A stretch of 64,000 nucleotides of DNA. Source: Streptomyces sp. NRRL B-1140. GTDB lineage: Bacteria; Actinomycetota; Actinomycetes; Streptomycetales; Streptomycetaceae. Every line of letters begins with the position of its first letter. The first letter of the stretch is position 1. Below, one piece after another: positions 43,650 through 51,491 of the stretch. A program made the translations under genes and the position numbers. The stretch is from positions 62,001 to 126,000 of the forward strand of contig NZ_LGEA01000114.1 of NCBI RefSeq assembly GCF_001280065.1, written 5' to 3'. Below the pieces are notes generated by a model that saw only the letters and a program-made list of their open reading frames with translations, was not told where the DNA came from and searched no databases.

Positions 43650-43738
43650 CCGGCCCGGGGTGGTCGCCGGGCGGGTGCGCGACCTCGCGGCCCGGATGGC
43701 CGGGCGCCCGCCCGTGGTGTGGACCTTCGGGGTCACAT
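43650..43738 (+). pseudogene. Possible C-terminal gene remnant
   Basis: One frame of this 189-base gap reads GVVAGRVRDLAARMAGRPPVVWTFGVT and then a stop (TGA 43736-43738), which looks like the C-terminal end of a protein. No start or ribosome binding site is present and I do not recognise the family. It may be a remnant or chance; the rest of the gap shows nothing. Confidence 0.2.
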
Positions 43739-45451
43739 GACCGGTACGGTCCGACGGGCGCGCAGGGCGAGGGTCAGTGTGTGCGGGCCGAGTCCGCCGA
43801 GGTAGAGACGGTTCCCGGTCGTCGCGTCGGTGCCGCCCACCACGGTGTAGTCCTGCCCCGGGTCGTACCGCAGTACCTCGCTCCGCTCGGGCCCGGCCAG
43901 CGGTTCACCTGCCTGGACGTCCGCCTCGATCCGGATCTCGTCGGCACCGGCCCGGTAGGTCACCGGCCCGCCCGCCAGGCACCAGCGCCCGTCCCCGAGC
44001 GGTGCGGCGCCCTCGGGCACGCCGCCCGGCCGGAAGGTCAGTTCCAGGGCCCAGGGCACCCGTGGCCCGCTGATGTCGATGCGCAGGTCGGCACCGTCCT
44101 CCCGCAGGTCGACCTCGACGCTGGTCGTGTGGGAGACCTCGTCGCGGGGCCGGTCCGCGAAGGCCATCGCGGCCGAGAAGCGTCCCTCGTCCGCCATCCG
44201 GTAGGCGGCGTCGTCCCGGCGTTCGCCCGGCGGGAGCGGCTGGTAGTAGGCGGCCGTGAGGGTTTCGGTCAGCAGGTACCGGTGGTCGGCGGGCCGTTGC
44301 ATGTCGGCGGCGCGGAACGGGCCCAGGTCGAAGAAGCCCCGCGAGAGGCGGACCGCGTCCAGGACCGCGTCGCCCGCGAACAGGCGCAGGAAGGTGGGGT
44401 TGCAGGCGAGGCCCGAGCGGATGCGCCGGTGCCCGGGCACGTCGGAGCCGCCGTACACCACCGTGTGCGCGGTGGCCGAGGCGTGTGCGGCGAGGCGCGC
44501 GGTGGTGAGGTACCGGTGACGCGGAAGGGCCTGTGCGGCCGGTGCCGGCAGGACGCGGCACAGGTCCGGAGTGAGGAGGGTCTCGGCGAGGAGGTCGGGG
44601 TCGTCGATGCCGCCGGCGGCTGCCAGCGTCGCGGCGTGGCTGAAGTCCCCCCGGCCGGTGCGGATCGCGAGCAGCCGGTAGTGCGGCAGGTAGGGCGCCA
44701 GCGGGAACGGTTCGTTCTGGTCCTGCCGGCGCGAGTGGACGGTCTCCACCGTGCCGTCCGGCCTGAGGAGGTCCAGGGTGGTGGTGAGGTTGCGTTCGAC
44801 GGCGTCCAGCAGGTCGGTACGGCCGAGGACACCGGCCAGCAGCAGCAGCGACGGGTTGGACACATGGGCCGCGTAGTTGGCGCTGCGTTCCGAGTACAGG
44901 CCCTCGGCGTCGATGTCGACGCCCTCGGAGAGCCACTCCCCGATGCGGTCGAGGAGCCGCTGGTCGGGGAACGACCGGTGCAGCCGGGCCAGCGCCGCGC
45001 ACAGCTCCCAGCGGTGGTTGGGGGTGTGCACCCCACCGGTCAGGAGGCTGCTGGAGGCGGCGCCGGCGATCTCGGCGAGCGCGGCCGTGACCTCGCGCAG
45101 TTCCGGCCCGCCTCCGGCGGCGAGGACGTGGGCGTCGCACACGTCGTTGACGGTGAACGCGGAGTCCGGCGGGGACTGCACGTTGTCGCCGCCTGCGAAG
45201 AGGCCGGTGACCGTCTGCGCGGCCTGCAGGGCGCGCAGGTGGGTGGTCGCGGCGGCGACGGCCTGCCCGCTGCCGTGCAGGGCCGAGTCCGGAGACCGGT
45301 AGGCCGCGACCAGGGTCTTCACCCGGCGGGCCAGGGCGCGGTGGGGCAAGCCGGCCGGTTCGTCGTCGGGGCGGTCCGCCAGCGGGGCGGCCGATCGGTC
45401 GGCGGCGCGGGCGACCGCGCGGACGAACTCGTGGTCGAGCGGGGTGGGCAA
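43733..45451 (-). CDS. Heparinase-like alpha/alpha-barrel protein of a sugar-uptake operon
   Basis: This 572-residue protein lacks a signal peptide. Its N-terminal 350 residues are helical and resemble the alpha/alpha toroid of heparinase II/III-like polysaccharide lyases and related enzymes (RWELCAALARLHRSFP, EGLYSERSANYAAHVSNPSLL, VETVHSRRQDQNEP). The C-terminal third is beta-rich (VDLREDGADLRIDISGP, DYTVVGGTDATTGNRLYLGG). I infer intracellular processing of an imported oligosaccharide, without knowing the substrate. TTG 45451 lies 2 nt after the permease stop, with AAGGA about 7 nt upstream inside the permease gene, so it is the last gene of the ABC operon. Confidence 0.72.
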   Translation of the reverse strand: MPTPLDHEFVRAVARAADRSAAPLADRPDDEPAGLPHRALARRVKTLVAAYRSPDSALHGSGQAVAAATTHLRALQAAQTVTGLFAGGDNVQSPPDSAFTVNDVCDAHVLAAGGGPELREVTAALAEIAGAASSSLLTGGVHTPNHRWELCAALARLHRSFPDQRLLDRIGEWLSEGVDIDAEGLYSERSANYAAHVSNPSLLLLAGVLGRTDLLDAVERNLTTTLDLLRPDGTVETVHSRRQDQNEPFPLAPYLPHYRLLAIRTGRGDFSHAATLAAAGGIDDPDLLAETLLTPDLCRVLPAPAAQALPRHRYLTTARLAAHASATAHTVVYGGSDVPGHRRIRSGLACNPTFLRLFAGDAVLDAVRLSRGFFDLGPFRAADMQRPADHRYLLTETLTAAYYQPLPPGERRDDAAYRMADEGRFSAAMAFADRPRDEVSHTTSVEVDLREDGADLRIDISGPRVPWALELTFRPGGVPEGAAPLGDGRWCLAGGPVTYRAGADEIRIEADVQAGEPLAGPERSEVLRYDPGQDYTVVGGTDATTGNRLYLGGLGPHTLTLALRARRTVPVM

Positions 45452-45453
45452 GG

Positions 45454-46356
45454 TCAGTCCTTCAGTCCGGCGTTGATGTCGGCGCCCATGACGTAGCGCT
45501 GGAAGACCAGGAAGACGGCGATCAGCGGGATCATCGAGATGACCGATGCGCCGAGCAGGACCGACCAGTTGATGTTCTGGGCGCCGACGATGCTCTGGAT
45601 GCCGATCTGCACGGTGAACTTGTTGGGGTCGTTGAGCATCAGCAGCGGCCAGATGTAGTCGTTCCACCGCCACTGGAACGACAGGATGGCGAGGGTCAGC
45701 ATGATGGGCCGGGAGAGCGGCACCATGATCCGCGCGAAGATCGCCAGTTCGCGGGCGCCGTCGATGCGCGCGGCTTCGACGAGTTCGTCGGGCACCGTAA
45801 GGAAGAACTGGCGGAACATGAAGCATCCGGTCGCGGTGAGCACGGCCGGGAGGATGATGCCGGCGAACGAGTTGTAGAGACCGAGATTGCGGACCACGAG
45901 GAACTCCGGGGCGAGCATGACCTCGCCCGGCAGCATCGTGGTGGCCAGGATGCAGAGGAAGAAGGCCTTGAGCCACTTGTTGTCGTACTTGGCCAGCGCG
46001 TAGCCGGTGCAGCAGCTGACTCCCACCGTGAGGATCGTCGTGATCACACACACGATGGCCGTGTTGATGAAGTACTGGGAGAAGTTGGCGCTGTCCCACG
46101 CCGCCTCGAAGCCCGACAGGGTGGGGTTGTGCGGGATGAGTGTCAGCGGATAGGAGAACAGGTCGCTGGCCGGCTTGAAGGCACTGAGGATGAACCACAG
46201 CACCGGGAACCCGTAGAGGAAGGCCAGGATCCACAGCAGTGTCGTCGCGGGCACCGCCCGCCGGATCCCACCGCGGCCCGCACTGCGGGGGCTCTGCCGG
46301 GGAGCGGGCTGTTTGGCGTCGGCGTCGAGCGGGCGTGGCATGTCTGTGGTAGTCAT
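45454..46356 (-). CDS. Carbohydrate ABC transporter permease (MalG type)
   Basis: This 300-residue inner-membrane permease has six helices. The ABC-interacting EAA loop reads EAARIDGARELAIFARIMVPLSRP, placing it in the carbohydrate uptake CUT1 group. Its start overlaps the stop of the preceding permease by 4 bp. No ATPase gene is in the operon; CUT1 systems of Streptomyces generally share the MsiK ATPase encoded elsewhere. Confidence 0.93.
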   Translation of the reverse strand: MTTTDMPRPLDADAKQPAPRQSPRSAGRGGIRRAVPATTLLWILAFLYGFPVLWFILSAFKPASDLFSYPLTLIPHNPTLSGFEAAWDSANFSQYFINTAIVCVITTILTVGVSCCTGYALAKYDNKWLKAFFLCILATTMLPGEVMLAPEFLVVRNLGLYNSFAGIILPAVLTATGCFMFRQFFLTVPDELVEAARIDGARELAIFARIMVPLSRPIMLTLAILSFQWRWNDYIWPLLMLNDPNKFTVQIGIQSIVGAQNINWSVLLGASVISMIPLIAVFLVFQRYVMGADINAGLKD

Positions 46357-47264
46357 CGGTTCTCCACCCGCCGGTTGACGATCAGCTGGATGATCGCGAC
46401 GGCCATCAGGATGAGCATGAGCACGAAGGACGCGGCGCTCGCGTAGCCGATCTGGCCCCGCTTGAAGCCGGTCTCGTAGATGTACTGGACGAGCAGGTTG
46501 TTCGACGATCCGGGTCCGCCGTTGTTGAGGGCGACGAACACCGGGTATTCCTTCATCGCGTTGATCGTGTTGAGCAGAATGACGATGAACGAGGTGGGCG
46601 CGATGCTCGGCAGGGTGATGCTGATGAACTGGCGCCACGGACCGGCGCCATCGAGCGAGGCCGCCTCGTAGTACGACACCGGTACGTTCTTGATCGCCGC
46701 GATGAACAGCAGCATCGTGAAGCCGGTCCACATCCAGGACGCCGCCATGACCACGACGAGCAGTGACAGGTCCGCGTTCGACTGCCACGGAACGGCGCCG
46801 CCGCCGAGCTTCTCGATGACGTAGTTGACCAGTCCGAAGTTCTCTCCGAACATCCACCGCCACAGGACGCCCACGACGATGGGCGACAGCAGCCACGGGA
46901 TGAAGAAGATGACGCGGGCGAGCGACGAGCCCTTGGCGTGCTTGCTCACCACCAGATTTGCGGCGAGCAGTGACAGCGCGAAGTTCAGCGGGACGAACAG
47001 GACGGTGTAGAGGAGGGTCCTTGTCAGCGCGTCGTAGAACGTGGAGTCCCCGAACAGGTTGTGGTAGTTGTCCAGTCCGACCCACTGGAACACCCCCACG
47101 CCCGTGTAGTTCGTGAAGGAGTAGACAAGCCCGATCACCGCAGGCCAGACGAAGAACAGCGCGAAGAGCACGACGTTGGCCGCGATGAGGACGAGCGGCG
47201 CAAGGGTGTACTTACTGCGTTTCCTGGGCGGGCTCGCGGACACGGCCGAGGCGTGTGTGGTCAT
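46353..47264 (-). CDS. Carbohydrate ABC transporter permease (MalF type)
   Basis: This 303-residue inner-membrane permease has six helices and an EAA loop (EAASLDGAGPWRQFISITLPSIAP). It pairs with the downstream MalG-type permease as the CUT1 channel heterodimer. It follows the binding-protein gene after a 120-base gap containing a hairpin, which would let the binding protein be made in excess. Confidence 0.93.
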   Translation of the reverse strand: MTTHASAVSASPPRKRSKYTLAPLVLIAANVVLFALFFVWPAVIGLVYSFTNYTGVGVFQWVGLDNYHNLFGDSTFYDALTRTLLYTVLFVPLNFALSLLAANLVVSKHAKGSSLARVIFFIPWLLSPIVVGVLWRWMFGENFGLVNYVIEKLGGGAVPWQSNADLSLLVVVMAASWMWTGFTMLLFIAAIKNVPVSYYEAASLDGAGPWRQFISITLPSIAPTSFIVILLNTINAMKEYPVFVALNNGGPGSSNNLLVQYIYETGFKRGQIGYASAASFVLMLILMAVAIIQLIVNRRVENR

Positions 47265-47340
47265 CTTCCTGACTCCGTGCTGGTGGAAGGGATTGCAGGT
47301 GGGCTCACGCCATGAGCCCGGGATCGGGGAGCGTGTCCAG

Positions 47341-47376
47341 GGCCGGGCGGCGGTGTCTCACCCCCGCCGCCCGGCC
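47341..47376 (-). terminator. Intercistronic hairpin between binding protein and permease genes
   Basis: A 12-bp perfect stem (47341-47352 and 47365-47376) lies just after the binding-protein stop and before the first permease. Partial termination or mRNA stabilisation at this point is typical of ABC sugar operons. Confidence 0.5.
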
Positions 47377-47383
47377 CCGCGGC

Positions 47384-48709
47384 CTACGATCCGCCGCCGA
47401 CCTGCTGGTTGTAGCCGGCCACGATGTTCTCCAGGGCCTTGTCGGGCGACTGCTGGCCGTTGATCGCCTTGCCGAGCTCCGTCTTGGTCGGGTCCTCGGT
47501 GAGGCTCTTGCCCTTCAGCACCCACTGCGTCTGCGCGCCGTTGAAGTAGCCGGAGATCGGGGCGTAGAGCGGAATCGACTCGTTGTACAGCTTGAACGCC
47601 GCCTGGGCCGCCTCGGACTTGAAGGGGTACTTCGGGTTCAGGCCGTTCTCGACCGGCAGGAAGCCGGAGGCCTCGCACAGCACGCGGTAGTTGTCCGGCT
47701 CGTAGACCCACGACAGGAACTTCTTCGTGGCGGTGGCCGCGTCACCGTTGTTGTTGAAGCCGACCATCAGGCCGCCGCTGTTGACGTCGCTGGCCTGCAC
47801 CGGCTGGGCGGGGGTGGGGACGCTGGCCCAGTCGAACTTCTTGATGCTCTCGGAGAAGGCGGCGACCTGCCACACACCGGACCAGTAGGCGACCACGTCA
47901 CCGCTCTGGAACATGGCGGACGGGTCGGCGCCGCTGGTCCACACCGACTTCGGCATGGTCTTGTTGTCGTTCCACCCGACGAAGGTGTTCACGGCCTCCT
48001 TGGTGGCCGCGTCCACCGAGAACTTGCCGGAGGAGTCCGCGTGGACGTACTTCCCGCCCATCTCGTAGACCATGGCGCGCAGCCGGGACGGCGACTGGTC
48101 GAAGGTCAGGGAGTACTTGGCGCCGGTCTTCTCGCGGACCTTGTTCGCCGCCTTGATGAACTCGGTCCAGGTCCAGGTCTTCTGGGGCGAGGTCGGGAAG
48201 GAGACGCCGGCCTTCTTGAACAGCGACTTGTTGATGAACATGCCGGACGCGGTGACGTCCGAGGGGATGGCCAGCACCTTCCCGGACGAGTCCTTCGCGA
48301 GGAAGTTGGCGTTGATGTTGTTGCTCTTCTTGCCTGCGATGGACTTGAGGTCGATCAGCTTGCTCGACCAGATCGGGTCCAGCGCCGGCACGGCCGCCAC
48401 GTCGGGCAAGGAGTTCGCCTGGGCGGCGTTGTGCAGCTTCGTCGTGTAGCCGTCGTAGGGGATGTTGACGAGCTTGACGGTGACGCCGGTGTCCTTCTTG
48501 TACTGCGACACCATCTTCTTCCAGCCCGCGTCCTGGCCCGGAACCGTGGAGATCCAGAACGTCAGCGACTTGGACGTGCCGCCCGAGTCGGATCCCGACC
48601 CGCAGGCGGTGAGCAGAAGGGCACCTGCCGTGGCCACGGCAGCGAGGGGAACCACGCGGCGTATGCCGCCACCGAGTCGGCGGGAGCGCCGCACACCCAC
48701 ACTGATCAT
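47384..48709 (-). CDS. Sugar ABC transporter substrate-binding lipoprotein
   Basis: This 441-residue family 1 extracellular solute-binding protein has an Arg-rich N-region, a hydrophobic core and the lipobox LLTAC with Cys36 as the lipidated residue, followed by GSGSDSGG. The mature part starts KSLTFWISTVPGQDAGWKKM, the usual first strand and helix, and contains YWSGVWQVAAF aromatic residues suited to sugar stacking. ATG 48709 is preceded by AAAGGGA. First gene of the operon binding protein-MalF-MalG-heparinase-like; the ROK regulator lies directly upstream on the same strand. Confidence 0.93.
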   Translation of the reverse strand: MISVGVRRSRRLGGGIRRVVPLAAVATAGALLLTACGSGSDSGGTSKSLTFWISTVPGQDAGWKKMVSQYKKDTGVTVKLVNIPYDGYTTKLHNAAQANSLPDVAAVPALDPIWSSKLIDLKSIAGKKSNNINANFLAKDSSGKVLAIPSDVTASGMFINKSLFKKAGVSFPTSPQKTWTWTEFIKAANKVREKTGAKYSLTFDQSPSRLRAMVYEMGGKYVHADSSGKFSVDAATKEAVNTFVGWNDNKTMPKSVWTSGADPSAMFQSGDVVAYWSGVWQVAAFSESIKKFDWASVPTPAQPVQASDVNSGGLMVGFNNNGDAATATKKFLSWVYEPDNYRVLCEASGFLPVENGLNPKYPFKSEAAQAAFKLYNESIPLYAPISGYFNGAQTQWVLKGKSLTEDPTKTELGKAINGQQSPDKALENIVAGYNQQVGGGS

Positions 48710-48943
48710 GTTCGATCCCTTTTCTTCGTAGCGGAAGAAGCACGGCGCCAGCCGAGGCGGCACGGGTGCATTTTGCAGGAAATTTCGCTTTCTAGGGGCG
48801 CGGCCTCGCCCGGCCGCGTCGCCTTGACGGGTGGGGTCCCCGGCCATGACGGCCGGCGTCGCACAAGCACGCCCTCGTGCGGCTGCCGTACTTCGCGTAC
48901 GGGCGGGAGGCTCACCCGGAGTCGGCGTCCCGGCCGACTCAGA

Positions 48944-48987
48944 AAGCGCTTGTCCGGACATTGGCACGACGAGTCGGAGGCCGTCAA
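48944..48987 (-). promoter_or_regulatory. Promoter and palindromes upstream of the sugar-binding protein gene
   Basis: A -35-like TTGACG (minus strand of 48982-48987) overlaps the ROK gene's stop. An imperfect -10 (CAATGT) lies 18 nt on, followed directly by two adjoining palindromes, TGTCCGGACA (48951-48960) and AAGCGCTT (48944-48951). The octamer AGAAAGCG at 48941-48948 recurs inverted at about 48785. Position just downstream of the promoter suits a repressor. Confidence 0.4.
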
Positions 48988-50129
48988 TCCTTCGCCCCGG
49001 CGACCTCGGTCACGGTTTGGACTCCTCGGGAAACCGCGAGCCTGGCGGCACCCACGACGGTACCGAGATCACCGACCGTGCTGCTGACGACTTCGGTGGG
49101 CCAGCTCAGCCGGGCGAGCTCGGCCCGCACCCCGTGCAGGAGCTGCGGGTACGCGCCGGTGCTGCCCCCCAGCACGACCAGCCCCGGATCCAGTACCGCG
49201 GTCACGGCGGCGGCGAGCCGGCCCACGTCCACGGCATGGCGGTCGACCACGGCGCGGGCGGCGGCACGACCCTGTCCGGCGAGGGTGAAGAGCTCCTCGA
49301 CGGTGCCGGGACACGGCCCGTCGGCGGCCGGCCAGGCCTCGGCGGCGCGCCGCAGCAGGGACCGCGAGCCGATGTACTCCTCCAGGGCCTCGTGACGGGG
49401 CTCGCGCCCGTCGTCCCACGGGTAGGGAATCCGGGCCAGCTCACCTGCGGCGCCGTTCGCTCCCCGCAGCACCTGGCCGCCGACGACGATGCCGAGGCCG
49501 ATGCCGACGCCGATCCGCAGGTAGCCGAAGATGTTCCGGCCACGGGCGGCACCTTCGTGCAGCTCGGCGAGGGCGGCGCAGTTGACGTTGTTCTCCAGGT
49601 GGACGGGGACGCCCGGCGGCAGCGCGACGGTCACGGCGTCGAAGACCGGACCGGCCTTGGCGGTCGCCGGACGCATGCCGGCACCCTCCTCGCGCGGGGA
49701 GGTGACATCACCGACGGCGACGACGATGGTCCGCAGCGGGGCGCCGGCGGGCAGCGCGTCGAGCGCCTCGCGCACGACGTCGGCGGCGCCCTCCCGGGGC
49801 CCGGTGGCCTCGGCGAGCAGCGTGCCGTCCAGGGCGCAGCCGCGGACCCGGGTGAGGGCGGGGCCGAGGTCGACGGCGAGCACGGCCCCCGCGGCCGGCC
49901 CGAGACGGTAGACGGCGGCATTGCGTCCCGTGCCGCTGGAGGCGGTTCCGGAGTGGGCGGCGAGCCGGACGCTCTCCAGTTCCGCGACGGCGGAGGAGAC
50001 CGTGGGCTTGGACAGGCGCGCGAGGCTCGCGAGCTGGGGCCGGGTCGCATGGCCGGCCGCGGCCAGCACGGCGAACACCGCGGCCGCGCTCTCCGTCAGT
50101 CGGGGGGCTCTTGCCAGGTCTTGTTCCAA
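48984..50129 (-). CDS. ROK-family transcriptional repressor
   Basis: This 381-residue protein has an N-terminal winged HTH (VFAVLAAAGHATRPQLASLARLSKPTVSSAVAELE, about 17-52) and a ROK sugar-kinase-like domain: AVDLGPALTRV (ATP/phosphate strand, degraded compared with DxGGTK), the LENNVNCAALAE catalytic-type loop and GxGIGLGIVVGGQVLRG. The zinc-binding Cys cluster of ROK proteins is not obvious. The degraded phosphate loop fits a regulator sensing a sugar rather than a kinase. The TTG start at 50129 has only a weak ribosome binding site. It most likely represses the downstream ABC operon and the divergent kinase gene. Confidence 0.9.
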   Translation of the reverse strand: MEQDLARAPRLTESAAAVFAVLAAAGHATRPQLASLARLSKPTVSSAVAELESVRLAAHSGTASSGTGRNAAVYRLGPAAGAVLAVDLGPALTRVRGCALDGTLLAEATGPREGAADVVREALDALPAGAPLRTIVVAVGDVTSPREEGAGMRPATAKAGPVFDAVTVALPPGVPVHLENNVNCAALAELHEGAARGRNIFGYLRIGVGIGLGIVVGGQVLRGANGAAGELARIPYPWDDGREPRHEALEEYIGSRSLLRRAAEAWPAADGPCPGTVEELFTLAGQGRAAARAVVDRHAVDVGRLAAAVTAVLDPGLVVLGGSTGAYPQLLHGVRAELARLSWPTEVVSSTVGDLGTVVGAARLAVSRGVQTVTEVAGAKD

Positions 50130-50215
50130 CAGTTACCCCACACAGGTCACGGGCCGCTCTCCCCGGGGCGGTCGGCTTGGCGAACGGCTCCGTGGATGCG
50201 GCGATGGGATTCCTC

Positions 50216-50253
50216 TTGACGCACTGTACTTCGTTAGTTAACTTCCTAACGAA
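50216..50253 (+). promoter_or_regulatory. Promoter with embedded ROK-type operator before the sugar kinase gene
   Basis: TTGACG (50216-50221), a 17-nt spacer and TAACTT (50239-50244) form a strong promoter for the plus-strand kinase gene. A perfect inverted repeat TTCGTTAG (50230-50237) and CTAACGAA (50246-50253), with an 8-nt centre, covers the -10 box. TTAGTT-type half-sites recall operators of XylR-like ROK repressors, and a ROK gene lies immediately divergent. Confidence 0.65.
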
Positions 50254-50381
50254 CGTCACGGTACTCGCCTGCCGTGACTCCGCCAGAGGCCCGTCCCGGG
50301 GCTTCCAGAGTTGTCAACTGCCCTTCTCTCAGGCACGGTTCGCCCGCCGTCGCAGCACTGCGCACCGACGAAAGAGGATCC

Positions 50382-51290
50382 GTGCAGGACTCCACCTCCG
50401 CCGGCACTCTCGTGCTCGGCATCGACGTGGGCGGCACCAAGACGCACCTCCGCGCCTTCGCGGGGGACCACCGCGTCGTCGATCACGTCCGTTCGAGCGC
50501 CGGCTGGCGGCCGCACGACACCGCGGCCGCGGTCGCCCGGCTGACCGGCCTGGTCCGCGAGACCTTGCCGTCCGGCGCCCGGCCCTCGGCTCTGGCCGTG
50601 GGCGCGCACGCCTGTGAGACGCCCCGCCAGTGCGCGCGGATCCGCGACGGTCTGGAGAGTGCCTTCGGCGTGCCCGTGCTCGTCGTGGGCGACGCGGAGC
50701 TCCTCGTTCCCGCCGCCGGTCTGGACAAGGGCGTCGGCCTGGTCGCCGGTACCGGATCCGTCGCCGTGGGGCGGCTGCCCGACGGCACCGCTGTCCAGGT
50801 GGGCGGCTGGGGGGCCGTGCTGGGCGACGAGGGCGGCGCCGCCGGTCTCGTCCGGGAGGCGGCCCGTGCCGTCTGGGCGGCGCACGACCGGGGCGAGGAA
50901 CCCGACGAGCTGGCTCTCGGCCTCGTGGCGTCGCTGGGCGTGCCGGAGGTACCGGCGCTGGGCGCTGCCCTGGAGAGTGCCACCGACGTCTCCGCCGAGT
51001 GGGGCCGGCACGCTCCCGTCGTCTTCGCGGCCGCCGAGGCGGGCTCGACGCTCGCCCGAGCCGTGATCGCCGACGCGGGCCGTTCCCTCGCCGCACTCGT
51101 CGCCCGTCTCGCCGCGCGCGGGGCCGTCGTCGACGACGTGGTGGTCGCGGGCGGCACCGTCCTGTCCCAGCCCGCGCTCTACGACGCCCTCACCGCGGGC
51201 CTCGCCGCCACCGTGCCCGCGGCCCGCACCAGGCCGCTGCGGGAGCCGCCGGTCGAGGGCGCGGTGGCACTGGCACGATCGCTGCTCTGA
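50382..51290 (+). CDS. BadF/BadG-type sugar kinase (N-acetylglucosamine kinase-like)
   Basis: This 302-residue ASKHA-fold kinase has the phosphate-1 motif GIDVGGTKTHLRAF near residue 13, LVAGTGSVAVGRL (phosphate-2), GGWGAVLGDEGGA and the C-terminal VVVAGGTVLSQP adenosine motif. These fit the BadF/BadG/BcrA/BcrD family, whose actinobacterial members phosphorylate N-acetylglucosamine or related sugars. GTG 50382 follows AAAGAGGA. It is divergent from the ROK repressor and shares its operator, so it probably phosphorylates the sugar imported by the nearby ABC system. Confidence 0.88.
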   Translation: MQDSTSAGTLVLGIDVGGTKTHLRAFAGDHRVVDHVRSSAGWRPHDTAAAVARLTGLVRETLPSGARPSALAVGAHACETPRQCARIRDGLESAFGVPVLVVGDAELLVPAAGLDKGVGLVAGTGSVAVGRLPDGTAVQVGGWGAVLGDEGGAAGLVREAARAVWAAHDRGEEPDELALGLVASLGVPEVPALGAALESATDVSAEWGRHAPVVFAAAEAGSTLARAVIADAGRSLAALVARLAARGAVVDDVVVAGGTVLSQPALYDALTAGLAATVPAARTRPLREPPVEGAVALARSLL

Positions 51291-51300
51291 CGCGCCGGAT

Positions 51301-51336
51301 CGCGGGTGCCCCTCGTTCACCCGCGGGACATGTCCC
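51301..51336 (+). terminator. Hairpins after the sugar kinase gene
   Basis: CGCGGGTG/CACCCGCG (51301-51308 and 51318-51325) forms an 8-bp stem, followed at once by the perfect palindrome GGGACATGTCCC (51325-51336). Probable terminator; the remaining 150 bases before the next gene show nothing clear. Confidence 0.45.
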
Positions 51337-51491
51337 GGCCGCGGCACCCTCGCCGACGGGACACGACCCGGCCGTAGTTCTTCGCTCGTAGCACCACCTG
51401 ACGCATGGGGCACTCAACTCCCCGTCGCATCAGGCAAGATCGCACGACCGCACCCGGCCGCAGGGCCGCAGAACTGAAGAGAGGCACACCC

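Noticed and set aside
48984..50129. ROK protein as an active glucokinase
   Set aside because: It has an N-terminal winged HTH and a degraded phosphate loop (AVDLGPAL instead of DxGGTK), so regulation is more likely.
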